Positions 15,501 through 25,717 of a DNA stretch of 64,000 bases are shown in pieces (within the stretch, counting starts at the first letter, position 1; every line of letters begins with the position of its first letter). The DNA is from Fictibacillus fluitans (lineage in GTDB: Bacteria > Bacillota > Bacilli > Bacillales > Fictibacillaceae): contig NZ_JAUHTR010000015.1 of the NCBI RefSeq assembly GCF_030418125.1, positions 28,089 to 92,088 on the forward strand, read 5' to 3'. The notes beneath the pieces were generated by a model, which made no database searches, was not told the origin of the DNA, and was given only the letters and a program-made list of their open reading frames with translations. Made by a program: the position numbers and the translations under genes.

Positions 15501-18500
15501 ATACCATTACATTGAAGTAGCGGGCCTGCGGGTGGGAGAACACAAGGGCCGTTACCGACGCCTCAGGCTCCATCATAAAGCCCTCAGTGAGCTGAATGCC
15601 GATTTCCTCGGGCTGCAGAAGCTTAAACAGCTTTGCCTGGTCCTCGAGTTCAGGGCAGGCGGGATAGCCGAATGAGAAGCGCTGACCCTGATATCTTGCG
15701 GAGAACCGGTCCTGCATGGACATGCTGACAGGGTCAGGGAATCCCCATTTATCCCGCATCTGCCTGTGCACCAGCTCGGCGAGCCCTTCTGCCGTTTCAA
15801 GTGCCAGGGATTGTAATGCAAAGCTTTCGAGGAAACGGCCCTCAGCTTTGAGCTGTTGCGCCCGTTCACGAATGCCGCTTCCCGCTGTAACAGCGAAAAA
15901 TCCGACATAGTCCATCTCGCCGCTCTCAACCGGTTTTGCATAATCTGCCAGACAAAGATGCGGCTCCCGGCTCTGGCGCGGAAAATCAAATGTTTCAATG
16001 ATCCGGGACGTATCTTCAGGATCGTAAATATATAATTTTTGGTCCTCGGACTGTGCAGGGAAAAACCGGTACATCGCTGCCGGGGCAATCAAGTTATTTT
16101 CCTGGCTGTCTTTTAAAAGCTGATCCACCGTTTCCTTTACTTCTAGCGCGCGTTCATCTTTTTCTGCAAGCAGACGCGATACCTTTCCTTTTACACCCAG
16201 GTGATGACCGAGCAGCATCTGCAAATTGATGTACGGAATGACAGAAGACAGAGGATAGGATTTGAATACGTGCCGCTCTGTATCTTTGGGAACAAAGACT
16301 TTCAGTGTCTGATCCACAGAAGGACGGACCTTTACCGCAGTGGCAGCCGAACCGGCTGAACCCGCGGCAGGGAAGTCATCAGGCTCCTGTACGGGTGCCT
16401 TAATTACAGGTTTTTCAAACGTTTCTCCTTTTTGAAGCTTGTTCGCCAGGCTTAATCCGTCCATCGCATCCTTCGCATAAAGAACGGTGCCTTCATACTC
16501 GTTGGCAATCCGGTTTTCGGTGAATTTACGGGTTAAAGCCGCACCGCCTACGAGAATCGGAACAGATATGCCGGAATTTTTTAAGTCCGTAGCCGTCAGC
16601 ACCATCTGCTGAGCAGATTTAACAAGCAGACCTGAAAGGCCGATCATATCAGGCTTTTCCTTTTGAATCGCCTGGATCAGTTCCTGTGGTGCGACCTTTA
16701 TGCCAAGGTCAACCACCTCATAGCCATTGTTTCCAAGAATAATGTCCACCAGATTCTTTCCGATATCATGAACGTCGCCTTTCACCGTGGCAAGCACTAC
16801 TTTTCCTTTGGTGCTCGTTGCTCCTCCCTTTTCCATGTGGGGTTCGAGATGGGCGACAGCGGCTTTCATGACTTCCGCACTCTGCAGGACCTCGGCGACG
16901 ATCAGCTGGTTATCGTTAAACAGCCGGCCGACTTCTTCCATCCCCGCCATTAGCGGGCCGTTAATAATATCAAGCGGGGCGTCGTATTCTTTTAGCGCAA
17001 GGTCAAGGTCTGGAATAAGCCCTTCCTTTGTTCCTTCCACCACATAAAAGGCCAGACGTTCTGCGAGAGGGAGTGCCACAACGGGAGTTTTGGGTTCTTT
17101 TTTCTTGCCGCGGTAAAACTCCGTAAACTTGGCAAGGTTCTCATCATTCGTTTCGAAAAGCAGGGCTTTTGCGAGCTCCACTTCCTCCTGCGGGATGGAG
17201 GCAAAGCGTTCTAGCTTTTCAGTATTCACAATCGCGTAATCCAGTCCGGCCTGTGTGCAGTAATACAGATATACCGCATTTAAAATTTCGCGGCCAACGG
17301 GTGGCAGACCGAAGGATACGTTTGATATGCCGAGAATCGTCTGGCATTCAGGGAGCTGCTCTTTTAGCTGCCGGAGTCCTTCCACTGTCGCATTCGCAGA
17401 CCCGATATACTGTTCATCACCGGTGCCGACAGGAAAGACAAGCGGATCAAATATGATATCGCTCGGTGCAATGCCGTATTTATTGACCAATAAATCGTAC
17501 GAGCGTTTGGCGATTTCCAGCTTGCGCTCGGCTGTTACACCCATCCCTTTTTCGTCAATAGTTCCGACAACCACGGCCGCTCCGTAACGGGAGACGATCG
17601 GTGCCACTTTTTCAAACCGTTCTTCGCCGTCTTCCAGGTTGATGGAGTTGATGATTGCTTTTCCCTGCGAGTATTTTAATGCTTTTTCAATAACCTGGTC
17701 GTCAGTTGAATCAATCACAAGCGGAACCTTAACTTTCTTGACGGCTTCTTTAATGAAATTCTCCATGTCCTCCAGTTCCTCACGGTCGGGGTCGGCCAGG
17801 CAGATATCAATGACGTGTGCGCCCTTTTTTACCTGGGCACGCGCAATTTCCGAAGCTTCTTCAAACTTGCCTTCAGCGATCAAACGCTTGAATTTACGGG
17901 ACCCGATGACGTTCGTCCGTTCGCCAACCATGAGCGGCCTCATGGAGGGGTCATCGTAAATAAGAGGTTCGATTCCGGAAACCACGTGGGAATGGCTCTC
18001 GGGAAGCTGCCTTGGTGACAGGGACTGCATGGCTTCAGCAATGGCCCGGATATGGTCCGGAGTGGTTCCGCAGCAGCCGCCGGCAATGTTCAGCCATCCT
18101 TCCTCGGCAAACGCGCTGATTTTCTTTGCCAGCGTCTCAGGTGTTTCATGGTAATTTCCGTCTTCGTCCGGCAGGCCGGCGTTTGGATAACAGCTGACAG
18201 CGGAGAGCGCGAGTGAAGAAAGGGAACGAATATGGTCGGTCATAAATTCAGGACCTGTGGCACAATTCAAACCGACGGCGATTGGTTTCATGTGCTCCAG
18301 CGAGATGTAAAAGGCTTCGATCGACTGGCCGGCAAGCGTGGTTCCCATTGGCTCGATGGTTCCGGACACCATGAATGGCAGCTCTTTTCCTGTTGCTTTG
18401 AACGCTTGTTTAATGCCGATAAATGCGGCTTTAACGTTCAGCATATCCTGACTCGTTTCCAAAAGAAGCAGGTCCGCTCCTCCGTCAATCAGACCGCGTG

Positions 18501-18942
18501 CCTGCTCTTCATAGGAGGCTGTAAGCCCTTCAAAGGTGGCTCCACCTGTTACACTTAGCGTCTTCGTGGTCGGACCCATTGAACCTGCGACAAAGCGCGG
18601 CCATTCGGAGGTAGTAATTTGATCTGCCGCCTCGCGCGCAATTTCTGCTGCCACTTTATTCGTTTCGTAGGCCTTGTATCCGAGGCCATATTCATCGAGC
18701 ACGATGTCTGTGGCTCCGAACGTATTGGTTTCAATGATGTCGGCACCGGCTTTCAAATATTGAAGATGAACATCGAGAATGACATCGGGACGGGTAAAAT
18801 TCAGATTTTCATTACAGCCTTCAAGATCTTCTCCGCCAAAGTCATCCGCTGTCAGGTCTGCTTGCTGGAGAATGGTACCCATCGCCCCGTCCATAACCAG
18901 TATTTTCTTCTTTAGCTGCTGTTCAAGGGTGATGTTAGACAT
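15499..18942 (-). CDS. metH: Cobalamin-dependent methionine synthase MetH
   Basis: 1147 residues, the full four-module enzyme. Homocysteine domain with zinc cysteines in [14 protein letters not shown] (about 280-295); pterin-binding domain with [14 protein letters not shown] (about 345); B12 cap and Rossmann domains with the cobalt-ligand motif [10 protein letters not shown] (about 735) and [10 protein letters not shown]-terminal activation domain with the SAM-binding pattern [13 protein letters not shown]. It methylates homocysteine with methyl-tetrahydrofolate. Its start overlaps the end of yitJ by 8 nt, so both answer to the SAM riboswitch ahead of yitJ. Confidence 0.97.
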   Translation of the reverse strand: MSNITLEQQLKKKILVMDGAMGTILQQADLTADDFGGEDLEGCNENLNFTRPDVILDVHLQYLKAGADIIETNTFGATDIVLDEYGLGYKAYETNKVAAEIAREAADQITTSEWPRFVAGSMGPTTKTLSVTGGATFEGLTASYEEQARGLIDGGADLLLLETSQDMLNVKAAFIGIKQAFKATGKELPFMVSGTIEPMGTTLAGQSIEAFYISLEHMKPIAVGLNCATGPEFMTDHIRSLSSLALSAVSCYPNAGLPDEDGNYHETPETLAKKISAFAEEGWLNIAGGCCGTTPDHIRAIAEAMQSLSPRQLPESHSHVVSGIEPLIYDDPSMRPLMVGERTNVIGSRKFKRLIAEGKFEEASEIARAQVKKGAHVIDICLADPDREELEDMENFIKEAVKKVKVPLVIDSTDDQVIEKALKYSQGKAIINSINLEDGEERFEKVAPIVSRYGAAVVVGTIDEKGMGVTAERKLEIAKRSYDLLVNKYGIAPSDIIFDPLVFPVGTGDEQYIGSANATVEGLRQLKEQLPECQTILGISNVSFGLPPVGREILNAVYLYYCTQAGLDYAIVNTEKLERFASIPQEEVELAKALLFETNDENLAKFTEFYRGKKKEPKTPVVALPLAERLAFYVVEGTKEGLIPDLDLALKEYDAPLDIINGPLMAGMEEVGRLFNDNQLIVAEVLQSAEVMKAAVAHLEPHMEKGGATSTKGKVVLATVKGDVHDIGKNLVDIILGNNGYEVVDLGIKVAPQELIQAIQKEKPDMIGLSGLLVKSAQQMVLTATDLKNSGISVPILVGGAALTRKFTENRIANEYEGTVLYAKDAMDGLSLANKLQKGETFEKPVIKAPVQEPDDFPAAGSAGSAATAVKVRPSVDQTLKVFVPKDTERHVFKSYPLSSVIPYINLQMLLGHHLGVKGKVSRLLAEKDERALEVKETVDQLLKDSQENNLIAPAAMYRFFPAQSEDQKLYIYDPEDTSRIIETFDFPRQSREPHLCLADYAKPVESGEMDYVGFFAVTAGSGIRERAQQLKAEGRFLESFALQSLALETAEGLAELVHRQMRDKWGFPDPVSMSMQDRFSARYQGQRFSFGYPACPELEDQAKLFKLLQPEEIGIQLTEGFMMEPEASVTALVFSHPQARYFNVMV

Positions 18943-20782
18943 TTTGAATCCTCCTTACATTTTGTGGGGCAATATCATACGCATATTGCGTAAGTTCAAC
19001 GGTCAGCTCATAGCGCATAAATGGTGTGATCAAATAGATGCCGTTGAAGAGTTCTGTGGCCGCATCAATCAATGATTTTGAGATCGCCAATCCCTCACGC
19101 GCTGCGGCTAAAGGGTCATCCTTAAGCTCCGCCATCCGGTTTCTTACTTCCTCGCTCAGCTTGATGCCGGGCACTTCATAATGAAGGAAATCGGCGTTGC
19201 GGCTTGATGTCAGCGGCATAATGCCAACATAGACCGGAACCGGCAGATCTTTTACCGCCTCATGAAACTGCAGCAGTTTTTCCTCGGAATAGACAGGCTG
19301 GCTGATAAAATAATCGGCACCCGCTTCTATTTTTTTCTCTGCGCGCTGAACGGCGCGGTCAAGAGCTTTTACATTCGGATTAAAGGCGGCTCCCACGGTA
19401 AATTGTGTTTTCTCTCCCAGGTCTTTTCCGGAGAGGGAAACTCCTTCGTTAAACTGCTTGATCATTTTGATCAACTCGATCGATGTCACATCATATACGC
19501 TGGAGGCACCCGGAAAATCTCCAACCTTTGCAGGATCGCCGGTAATGGCCAGAATGTCGTGAAGACCAAGCGTATGAAGACCCATTAAATGCGATTGAAG
19601 GCCAATGATGTTCCGGTCCCTGCAGGCCAGGTGGACGATTGGTTGCACACCAGTCTGCGCTTTAGCAAGAGAGGACAGGGAGGTGTTGCAGATTCTTGGT
19701 GATGCCAAGGAGTTGTCTGCCAGCGTAATCGCATCTGCGCCTGCTTCTTTCAGAGCTTTGGCACCTTCAAAAAATCGCGTTGTATCCAGCTTTCTGGGAG
19801 GATCGAGCTCCACGATGACCGAGCGGCGCTCCTGCAGAATTTCCGGCAAAGAGATTTGGGGTTTCTGTCCGGACGATGCCACGGCAATGGGCTCTGGCCG
19901 CTGTCGCACATTTTTTTCGGTAACAGGCGGGAGTCCGTTCAGTTCCTTAGCAAAAGCTTCAATGTGAGCCGGCGTTGTCCCGCAGCAGCCGCCGAGAAGA
20001 CGGATCCCCTGATTTCTGAAAAGAGATGCGCTGTTCTTAAAATACTCCGCATCGCCTTCAAATTGAAACTTGCCGTCCACATAGGAGGGAAGACTCGCAT
20101 TGGGATAGGCCGAAAGAAAAGCGTGCTTTGGAATCTCGACTTCCTCCAGCGTTTTAATCATGTGAAAAGGGCCAAGCCGGCAGTTGAGCCCGACAACATC
20201 CGATCCCAGCTCTTCCAGCCGCTTGATCGCCGTATTGACAGGGGTTCTGTCATTTAATACTCCAACCTCCTGCAAGGAAATCTGCGAGATAATCGGCACA
20301 TCCGTTTGACTCCGGGCGATTTTAAGCATCGCTTCAAGCTCTTCCAGATCATAGAAGGTTTCCAGAAGAATCCCGTCCACACCCTCCAGGAGAAGGCAGT
20401 ACAGCTGCTCCCTGAAGCTTCTTTTAATTTCTTCAAGAGACAAGGAACTCGGACCGGTTCCCCGTATGCCTCCAATGGTTCCCAGTACATACGCATTGCC
20501 CCCGGCTGCTTTTTTTGCAAGTGAAACGGCTGCACTGTTTAGTTCTTTTACCTGCTCCTCCAGTCCGTACCGCTGCAGCTTAATATAGTTGGCGCTGTAA
20601 GTATTGGTCTGGATGACGTGTGCACCCGCCTGAACATAAGCTTGATGAATCGACTGGATTTGTTCAGGGTGAGACAGATTCAGCTGCTCAAAACAGCAGT
20701 CGGTTCCATAGGAATATAGCAGCGTTCCCATGGCTCCGTCGGCAATCAAAATCTTGCTTTCCAGGTCTTTCAATAATCCCAT
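18935..20782 (-). CDS. yitJ: Bifunctional homocysteine S-methyltransferase/methylenetetrahydrofolate reductase
   Basis: 615-residue fusion. The N-terminal homocysteine methyltransferase domain starts [20 protein letters not shown] and has the zinc pair in [13 protein letters not shown] near residue 290. The C-terminal MetF domain (from about 340) has [14 protein letters not shown] and [18 protein letters not shown]. It provides methyl-THF for MetH. The ATG at 20782 with AGGAGG 7 nt upstream is the start; the longer frame to 20890 runs through the riboswitch terminator. First gene of a two-gene methionine operon. Confidence 0.93.
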   Translation of the reverse strand: MGLLKDLESKILIADGAMGTLLYSYGTDCCFEQLNLSHPEQIQSIHQAYVQAGAHVIQTNTYSANYIKLQRYGLEEQVKELNSAAVSLAKKAAGGNAYVLGTIGGIRGTGPSSLSLEEIKRSFREQLYCLLLEGVDGILLETFYDLEELEAMLKIARSQTDVPIISQISLQEVGVLNDRTPVNTAIKRLEELGSDVVGLNCRLGPFHMIKTLEEVEIPKHAFLSAYPNASLPSYVDGKFQFEGDAEYFKNSASLFRNQGIRLLGGCCGTTPAHIEAFAKELNGLPPVTEKNVRQRPEPIAVASSGQKPQISLPEILQERRSVIVELDPPRKLDTTRFFEGAKALKEAGADAITLADNSLASPRICNTSLSSLAKAQTGVQPIVHLACRDRNIIGLQSHLMGLHTLGLHDILAITGDPAKVGDFPGASSVYDVTSIELIKMIKQFNEGVSLSGKDLGEKTQFTVGAAFNPNVKALDRAVQRAEKKIEAGADYFISQPVYSEEKLLQFHEAVKDLPVPVYVGIMPLTSSRNADFLHYEVPGIKLSEEVRNRMAELKDDPLAAAREGLAISKSLIDAATELFNGIYLITPFMRYELTVELTQYAYDIAPQNVRRIQNV

Positions 20783-20825
20783 TATGAGTCCTCCTGTTGG
20801 TTCGGTATCTTCCAGTGGCCCAAAA

Positions 20826-20996
20826 AATAAAAAAAGCCTTCTTAAAGAAGAAGACTTTGAACATTCCATGTCATTCTTCTTATCTTTCAAGTTCTAAAAA
20901 TAGAACTTGTTGGACTTAGCACCTTTTCAGCTCGTAAAAACTGAAGGTTGCTGAGGTGTCAACGGGCCATTCCCTTAACCTCTCTGGATAAGAAAC
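20826..20996 (-). ncRNA. SAM-I (S-box) riboswitch with terminator
   Basis: Read on the minus strand from about 20996: cttatccagagaggt, then gggaatggcccgttga, cagcaacc and the pairing partner aggtgctaa. These are the P1-P3 core blocks of the S-box aptamer. They are followed by gttctatttttagaac (antiterminator region) and the terminator stem aagtcttctt/aagaaggctt with a T-run at 20826-20834. High SAM would stop transcription before yitJ-metH. Confidence 0.93.
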
Positions 20997-21103
20997 CAAA
21001 TTGCTATAAAATTAGTTCTTTATACCTTACAATAATTATTAGAACATTTCAATAGCTTTTTGCAATCTTGCTGATAAGGTGCTAAACAGGAGGAATATGG
21101 ACG

Positions 21104-22033
21104 ATGAAGAAGTTCGCCAACCTTGACGACATTCAAAATACACATACATTTAAAGATTTACTCCGCTGGCAGAGGGAGAGGCGCAACAATAAAAAGGATT
21201 TGACCCAACAAATTCAGCAGAGTCCGGCAAAGGAGCCTGAAAGATTAAGAGAAAATCGCAGCGACAGCTCGATTACCTGGATCGGCCACTCTACCTTTCT
21301 TTTACAGATAGGCGGGCTGAATATCCTTACAGACCCGGTATGGGCGGCCAAAATGGGAATGCAAAAAAGGCTCACCGCCCCCGGACTCTCTATCAATCAG
21401 CTGCCGGAAATTGATCTTGTCCTCATCTCCCACGGGCATTATGACCATCTCGATTTCAACAGCATCAAACAGCTAAAAGGAAAAATCTCCTTTTATGTGC
21501 CTGCCGGACTTAAAGCTCTGTTTCGAAAAAAAGGCTATCAAACAGTAACAGAGACTAATTGGTGGGAGGAATTTGTGGACAGGGGAATAAAAGTCACCTT
21601 TGTTCCTGCACAGCACTGGACGCGCAGGAGCGCTTTTGATATGAATACATCCCATTGGGGAGGCTGGGTCATCGAAGACATGAAAACGGGAGAAAGCATT
21701 TATTTTGCAGGGGACAGCGGTTATTTTCGCGGATTCCGTGAAATCGGGGAACGGTTGAAGCCGGATACCGTGCTTATGCCGATCGGCGCTTATGAACCGG
21801 AGTGGTTTATGAAGGTTTCCCACATTAATCCGGAAGATGCCGTAAGAGCGTTTCTGGAAACCGGCGCCAAGAATTTCATTCCCATGCACTATGGCGCTTA
21901 CCGTTTGGCGGATGATACCGGGCCGGAAGCTCTTGAGCGGCTTGAAAAAGAGTGGGAAAAACAGGGGCTGGAAGAGGAGAGGCTGAAGGTTCTTTCGCTT
22001 GGAGAAACGTTTTGGAAGAAGCCGGTTACGTAA
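21104..22033 (+). CDS. MBL-fold metallo-hydrolase (NAPE-PLD/UlaG-like)
   Basis: 309-residue metallo-beta-lactamase-fold enzyme. Zinc motif SHGHYDHLD near residue 110, the next His in FVPAQHWTRRSAFD, Asp in YFAGDSGYF and the late His in IPMHYGAY. ITWIGHSTFLLQIGG before the first motif and HWTRRSAFDMN are typical of the NAPE-hydrolysing phospholipase D-like branch. It probably hydrolyses a phosphodiester or lactone; the substrate is unknown. AGGAGG lies 9 nt before the ATG. A sigma-K-like promoter follows it for the GerPF-like genes. Confidence 0.85.
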   Translation: MKKFANLDDIQNTHTFKDLLRWQRERRNNKKDLTQQIQQSPAKEPERLRENRSDSSITWIGHSTFLLQIGGLNILTDPVWAAKMGMQKRLTAPGLSINQLPEIDLVLISHGHYDHLDFNSIKQLKGKISFYVPAGLKALFRKKGYQTVTETNWWEEFVDRGIKVTFVPAQHWTRRSAFDMNTSHWGGWVIEDMKTGESIYFAGDSGYFRGFREIGERLKPDTVLMPIGAYEPEWFMKVSHINPEDAVRAFLETGAKNFIPMHYGAYRLADDTGPEALERLEKEWEKQGLEEERLKVLSLGETFWKKPVT

Positions 22034-22056
22034 TTTTCAGAGAGCAGTGGATTTTC

Positions 22057-22084
22057 ACAACTAAGGGACATTTATCATACACTA
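22057..22084 (+). promoter_or_regulatory. Sigma-K-like promoter for the GerPF-like trio
   Basis: CACA (-35 AC) at 22056-22059, 17 nt, then CATACACTA (-10, CATANNNTA) at 22076-22084, 30 nt before the first GerPF-like start. Confidence 0.6.
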
Positions 22085-22113
22085 CACTAACACTTTTAAA
22101 GGTGGAGATAGCA

Positions 22114-22362
22114 ATGGGGTGCATGGTAAATATCTATTATTTAAAGATAAACAGCCTGGCGAGCAACAGTTCATTGAATTTGGGATCCACATTCCATAAC
22201 AGCCATACGGCCAATACCAAATCGACAGGGGACAACAGTTCTGTAGGTGACCATTCCCCTGCCGAAGCGATGATGAAAAATATGGTATTCGATCCGGATG
22301 TTAACGATCAGAACGAATATGCAAACGCGGATACTGCGTATACGAGCCAAAATCATTCGTAG
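22114..22362 (+). CDS. GerPF/GerPA-family spore protein, paralogue 1
   Basis: 82-residue protein of the small spore germination family: LNLGSTFHNSHTANTKSTGD and FDPDVNDQNE match the pattern of GerPA/GerPF (a Gly/Ser/Asn strand repeat followed by DxDVxDQ). AAAGGTGGAG precedes the ATG by 5 nt. It heads three tandem paralogues with the shared core HNSHTANTKS. The family is thought to sit in the inner coat and help germinants through. Location and role are inferred from the family and the promoter. Confidence 0.75.
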   Translation: MGCMVNIYYLKINSLASNSSLNLGSTFHNSHTANTKSTGDNSSVGDHSPAEAMMKNMVFDPDVNDQNEYANADTAYTSQNHS

Positions 22363-22399
22363 CTGATAACATTATTACTTTATGAAGGGAGGCCACCTT

Positions 22400-22642
22400 A
22401 TGCCCTACCTCTTTAACATTTTTAACATCAAAACGAACGGTGTCACCATGAACGGTAACATTGATATTGGTCCCACGGTGCATAACAGCCATACTGCCAA
22501 CACAAAATCCGTCGGTTCCACCGTTTCATTGGGTGACTTTTCACCTTCAACCGGTTTCATGGTAAACAGCAATTTCGATCCGGATATCAGCGACCAGGAT
22601 CAAATCGCGAACCCGTCCGCTCCAATTGTCGCCCAGCCGTAA
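22400..22642 (+). CDS. GerPF/GerPA-family spore protein, paralogue 2
   Basis: 80 residues starting MPYLFNIFNIKTNGVTMNGN, with IGPTVHNSHTANTKSVGSTV and FDPDISDQDQIAN. The ATG at 22400 has GGGAGG 7 nt upstream, so it is preferred over the ATG at 22382. Closest to paralogue 3 in the NGVTMNGN stretch, which shows a recent duplication. Confidence 0.75.
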   Translation: MPYLFNIFNIKTNGVTMNGNIDIGPTVHNSHTANTKSVGSTVSLGDFSPSTGFMVNSNFDPDISDQDQIANPSAPIVAQP

Positions 22643-22742
22643 CGATTGTCCGCCTGTTTTTCCCTGAATGGGGCAGTCTGTCCAAGCAGCTTTTTGTTCA
22701 AGCCATACACTGAAGGTAAAGACAAAAAGGGATGGAACAGAT

Positions 22743-22979
22743 TTGCGTTATTCTTTTAAAATCGGCAGGATCAGTGTGAACGGTGTCACGATGAACGGTA
22801 ACCTTGATATTGGAACCACCATTCAAAACAGCCATACGGCTAATACAAAATCGGTGGGTGCCGTCATCGCGTTTGGCGATTGTTCGGATGCCTGTGCCTA
22901 TATGCTGAATTTTAACGAAGACAACGATGTAAACGATATGATTCAGAGTGAAGGACAGGGCGGCGGACAGCAAAAATGA
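22743..22979 (+). CDS. GerPF/GerPA-family spore protein, paralogue 3
   Basis: About 78 residues with ISVNGVTMNGNLDIGTTIQN, then SHTANTKSVGAVIAFGD. The usual DPDV(N/S)DQ end has become EDNDVNDMIQ, so this copy is diverging. The start is uncertain: a TTG at 22743 with AAAGGGA upstream fits the family length; an ATG at 22668 would add 25 residues with no homology. Last gene before a terminator. Confidence 0.65.
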   Translation: MRYSFKIGRISVNGVTMNGNLDIGTTIQNSHTANTKSVGAVIAFGDCSDACAYMLNFNEDNDVNDMIQSEGQGGGQQK

Positions 22980-22995
22980 ATAGCAACAAGGAAAG

Positions 22996-23024
22996 GCGCC
23001 CTGCTTTGAATGGGGCGCTTTTTT
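22996..23024 (+). terminator. Terminator after the GerPF-like trio
   Basis: Stem gcgccc/gggcgc followed by six Ts. Confidence 0.75.
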
Positions 23025-23072
23025 ATATGCTGGCAGATGGCCGGGGGGAGCGTTGTTGACATAACGAGCTTT

Positions 23073-23142
23073 TGGCGGGTAAAAGGTTGATTATGGCGGG
23101 TATTTAAAAATAATGGCGGGTAACCAGCACAAAATGGCGGGT
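23073..23142. repeat. Short direct-repeat array, 20-21 nt period (core tggcgggt)
   Basis: The 8-mer tggcgggt occurs at 23073, 23094, 23114 and 23135, so the spacing is 21, 20 and 21 nt. The sequence between the cores is A/T-rich and not conserved. The array lies between the GerPF-like trio and the beta-lactamase-fold gene. Confidence 0.75.
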
Positions 23143-23247
23143 AAACGAAGAGAACCGCGTGTATTTCAAAACCAAACACAGGCAGGAGTCCGCGACCCGA
23201 AAAAAGAACTGTAATTACAGGAAGGCAGCAGAAGAAAGGAGCAGGAA

Positions 23248-24042
23248 ATGACGTTAGATGAGCTAAGAAACAGGGTAAATGGCATTATTGGCTCCCTTAA
23301 TGGGGAATTTGCCTACTATATTGAAACCGATGAAGGATACATAGGTGAAAAAGAAGAAAAGGTGTTCCCGGCGGCAAGCCTCATCAAGCTGCCGATCATG
23401 ATTGAGGCCTTTCGGCAGAGGGAAGCAGGTGTGCTTGACCTGACAAAGCCTTTAAACATTGCGCAAAAGGACAAGGTGGGCGGAGCGGGAGTAATTAACC
23501 AGTTATCGCCGAGTGCCTCGCTTACCGTTCTGGATGTGCTAACCTTAATGATTACGGTATCGGATAACACGGCAGCAAACATAATGATTGAAAAGGCAGG
23601 CAAAGAACCAATTAATGCCCTGCTTGCGGAACTTCAATGCCGCCAAACCGTACTGCAAAGAAAGCTCATGGATTTTCAAGCGATCGAAGAGGGGAAGAAC
23701 AATTACACGTCCGCAAAAGACGCTGTTCATCTTCTGAGAGAAATTCATCACGGAAAGCTTCTGCAAAACGACAGCAGAAAAACCATGCTGAACATTTTAC
23801 GAAATCAGCAGTTTCGGCATAAACTTCCGGGGAGCATGGACGAGGAAGTCATCATGATTGCCAATAAGACAGGCGAGCTTCAGGGTACAGAGCATGATGC
23901 CGCAATAGCTGAGTATCAGGGAAGAGCCATTATCGCGGCTGTGCTCACGAAAAATCTCAAGAATGAAGCCGATGCACGGCACAAGCTTGCAGAAATCGGG
24001 ATGGTGATTCAGGACTATTTAATGATTGTTCAAAAAAATTAG
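23248..24042 (+). CDS. Class A beta-lactamase-fold serine hydrolase
   Basis: 264 residues. The active-site SxxK is AASLIKLPI near residue 44, SDN is TVSDNTAAN near 108, and the KTG box is IANKTGELQG near 208. There is no signal peptide or lipobox, and the region where the ExxxN omega-loop motif belongs (DFQAIEEGKNNYTSA) lacks a clear match. So a cytoplasmic amidase or esterase-like role is more likely than secreted antibiotic resistance. GGAGCAGG lies 6 nt before the ATG. Confidence 0.8.
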   Translation: MTLDELRNRVNGIIGSLNGEFAYYIETDEGYIGEKEEKVFPAASLIKLPIMIEAFRQREAGVLDLTKPLNIAQKDKVGGAGVINQLSPSASLTVLDVLTLMITVSDNTAANIMIEKAGKEPINALLAELQCRQTVLQRKLMDFQAIEEGKNNYTSAKDAVHLLREIHHGKLLQNDSRKTMLNILRNQQFRHKLPGSMDEEVIMIANKTGELQGTEHDAAIAEYQGRAIIAAVLTKNLKNEADARHKLAEIGMVIQDYLMIVQKN

Positions 24043-24082
24043 AAAAAAGCTTTTGGTTTTTCGACATAAAATGATAATATAA

Positions 24083-24096
24083 TGAAAGCGCATACA
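24083..24096 (+). promoter_or_regulatory. Candidate catabolite-responsive (cre) site
   Basis: TGAAAGCGCATACA fits the cre consensus TGWAANCGNTNWCA except at one central position, and follows a TATAAT-like hexamer (24077-24082) ahead of the permease gene. CcpA control is inference. Confidence 0.45.
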
Positions 24097-24119
24097 TATA
24101 AACAACAAGAGGTGAACAG

Positions 24120-25526
24120 ATGAACAGTAATCAGAACAATCAAGAGCTGAAGCGCAGCATGAAGGCCCGGCACTTATTTATGATTTCTTTGGGTGGGGTG
24201 ATCGGAACAGGGTTTTTTCTGGGCTCCGGGATGACCATTCATGATGCCGGTCCGGCAGGTGCTGTGCTTTCTTATTTGGTGGGCGGTTTTATCATGTACT
24301 TAACGATGCTTTGCCTTGGCGAGCTTTCGGTCGCCATGCCGGTATCCGGTTCTTTCCAGACGTACACGTCCAAATTCATCGGGCCCGGTACGGGCTTTGC
24401 GGTGGGCTGGCTGTACTGGCTGGGCTGGGCAGTTACCGTAGCGCTGGAGTTTTTATCCGCATCTGCTCTTATGCAGCGCTGGTTTCCCCACTCTGAGCTC
24501 TGGATGTGGAGCCTGATTTTTGCGGCAGTGCTGTTCGGGTTGAATGCCTTGTCGGCAAAAGCATTTGGAGAGGCTGAATTTTGGTTCGCAAGCATAAAGG
24601 TAATTGCTATTATTCTGTTTATCGTTCTTGGCGGAGCGGCCATGTTCGGGTTCATTGATATGAAAGGGGCCGCTGCGGCACCTGCCTTCACCAACTTTTT
24701 ATCAGATGGCTGGTTTCCGAACGGGTTTACCGCTTTATTTGTGACCATGATTGCTGTGAACTTTTCCTTCCAGGGAACCGAATTAATCGGGATTGCTTCA
24801 GGGGAAAGTGAAAATCCGGAAAAAACGATTCCACGTTCCATTAAGCAAACGGTATGGCGGACACTATTTTTCTTTGTCCTGGCCATTGGTGTGCTGGCAG
24901 CTCTAATGCCGATGGAGAAGGCTGGCAAAGTGGAAAGCCCGTTTGTTGTCGTGTTTGACAGCATCGGAATTCCTTATGCGGCAGATATTATGAATTTTGT
25001 CATTCTGACGGCATTGCTGTCTGTCGCCAATTCAGGTCTTTATGCCGCGACAAGAATGCTCTATTCGCTGTCAAAGGAAGGAATGGCAAGTCCAAAGCTT
25101 GGCAAAGTCAACCAGCGCGGGATTCCTATGAACGCGCTGTACATTACGATCGGTGTGGCGCTTTTATCCCTGTTATCCGGTTTTAAAGCAGAAAAGACCG
25201 TCTTTGTATGGCTGCTCTCCCTTGCAGGACTTGGAGCCCAAGTGGGCTGGATCGCCATTACTGCCTCACAGCTGGCGTTCAGGAGAAAATATATCCGCAA
25301 TGGCGGTAAGAAAGAGGACTTGAAATTTAAAGTGCCGCTTTATCCCATCTTGCCAATTGTGGCCACTACCCTTAACACGGGAGTCCTGGTGAGCATGGCT
25401 TTTGATCCGGAGCAGCGCCTGGCTCTTTACCTTGGAGTTCCGTTCTTTATCGGCTGTTATCTCTACTATTACCTGGTCATCAGGAAAAAGGAAAAAGCGG
25501 GAACGCTTCGACGGGAAGTTATTTAA
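24120..25526 (+). CDS. Amino acid permease, APC superfamily (MmuP/RocE-like)
   Basis: 468 residues with about 12 membrane segments. MISLGGVIGTGFFLGSG (TM1 substrate motif), SYLVGGFIMYLTMLCLGEL and TELIGIASGESENPEKTIPR are the standard signatures of the amino acid transporter family. The sequence resembles the S-methylmethionine/arginine permease branch of bacilli; the substrate cannot be fixed from sequence alone. GAGGTG lies 7 nt before the ATG. Monocistronic, with a candidate cre site upstream and a strong terminator. Confidence 0.85.
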   Translation: MNSNQNNQELKRSMKARHLFMISLGGVIGTGFFLGSGMTIHDAGPAGAVLSYLVGGFIMYLTMLCLGELSVAMPVSGSFQTYTSKFIGPGTGFAVGWLYWLGWAVTVALEFLSASALMQRWFPHSELWMWSLIFAAVLFGLNALSAKAFGEAEFWFASIKVIAIILFIVLGGAAMFGFIDMKGAAAAPAFTNFLSDGWFPNGFTALFVTMIAVNFSFQGTELIGIASGESENPEKTIPRSIKQTVWRTLFFFVLAIGVLAALMPMEKAGKVESPFVVVFDSIGIPYAADIMNFVILTALLSVANSGLYAATRMLYSLSKEGMASPKLGKVNQRGIPMNALYITIGVALLSLLSGFKAEKTVFVWLLSLAGLGAQVGWIAITASQLAFRRKYIRNGGKKEDLKFKVPLYPILPIVATTLNTGVLVSMAFDPEQRLALYLGVPFFIGCYLYYYLVIRKKEKAGTLRREVI

Positions 25527-25527
25527 T

Positions 25528-25569
25528 AAAAAGCAGCAGTGCTGATGTAATCAGTCTGCTGCTTTTTTT
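25528..25569 (+). terminator. Terminator after the permease gene
   Basis: Stem aaagcagcag/ctgctgcttt followed by seven Ts. Confidence 0.8.
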
Positions 25570-25717
25570 GTATCTTTTTCCATTCAGGTGTTCAGATTGA
25601 CAAAAACAAGGGATTTCGGTATCATAACATATTGTTACAATACTTCAATGCATAAAAGCGTTTAAGCGTTTAAGTGAAATTTAAAAAAGATTAAAGTGCA
25701 TCAGGGAGAGATCACAC

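Noticed and set aside
20783..20890. Upstream start for YitJ
   Set aside because: It lies in the riboswitch terminator; the ATG at 20782 has AGGAGG.
23073..23142. CRISPR array
   Set aside because: Repeats are 8-10 nt with 10-12 nt between; far too short, and there are no cas genes.
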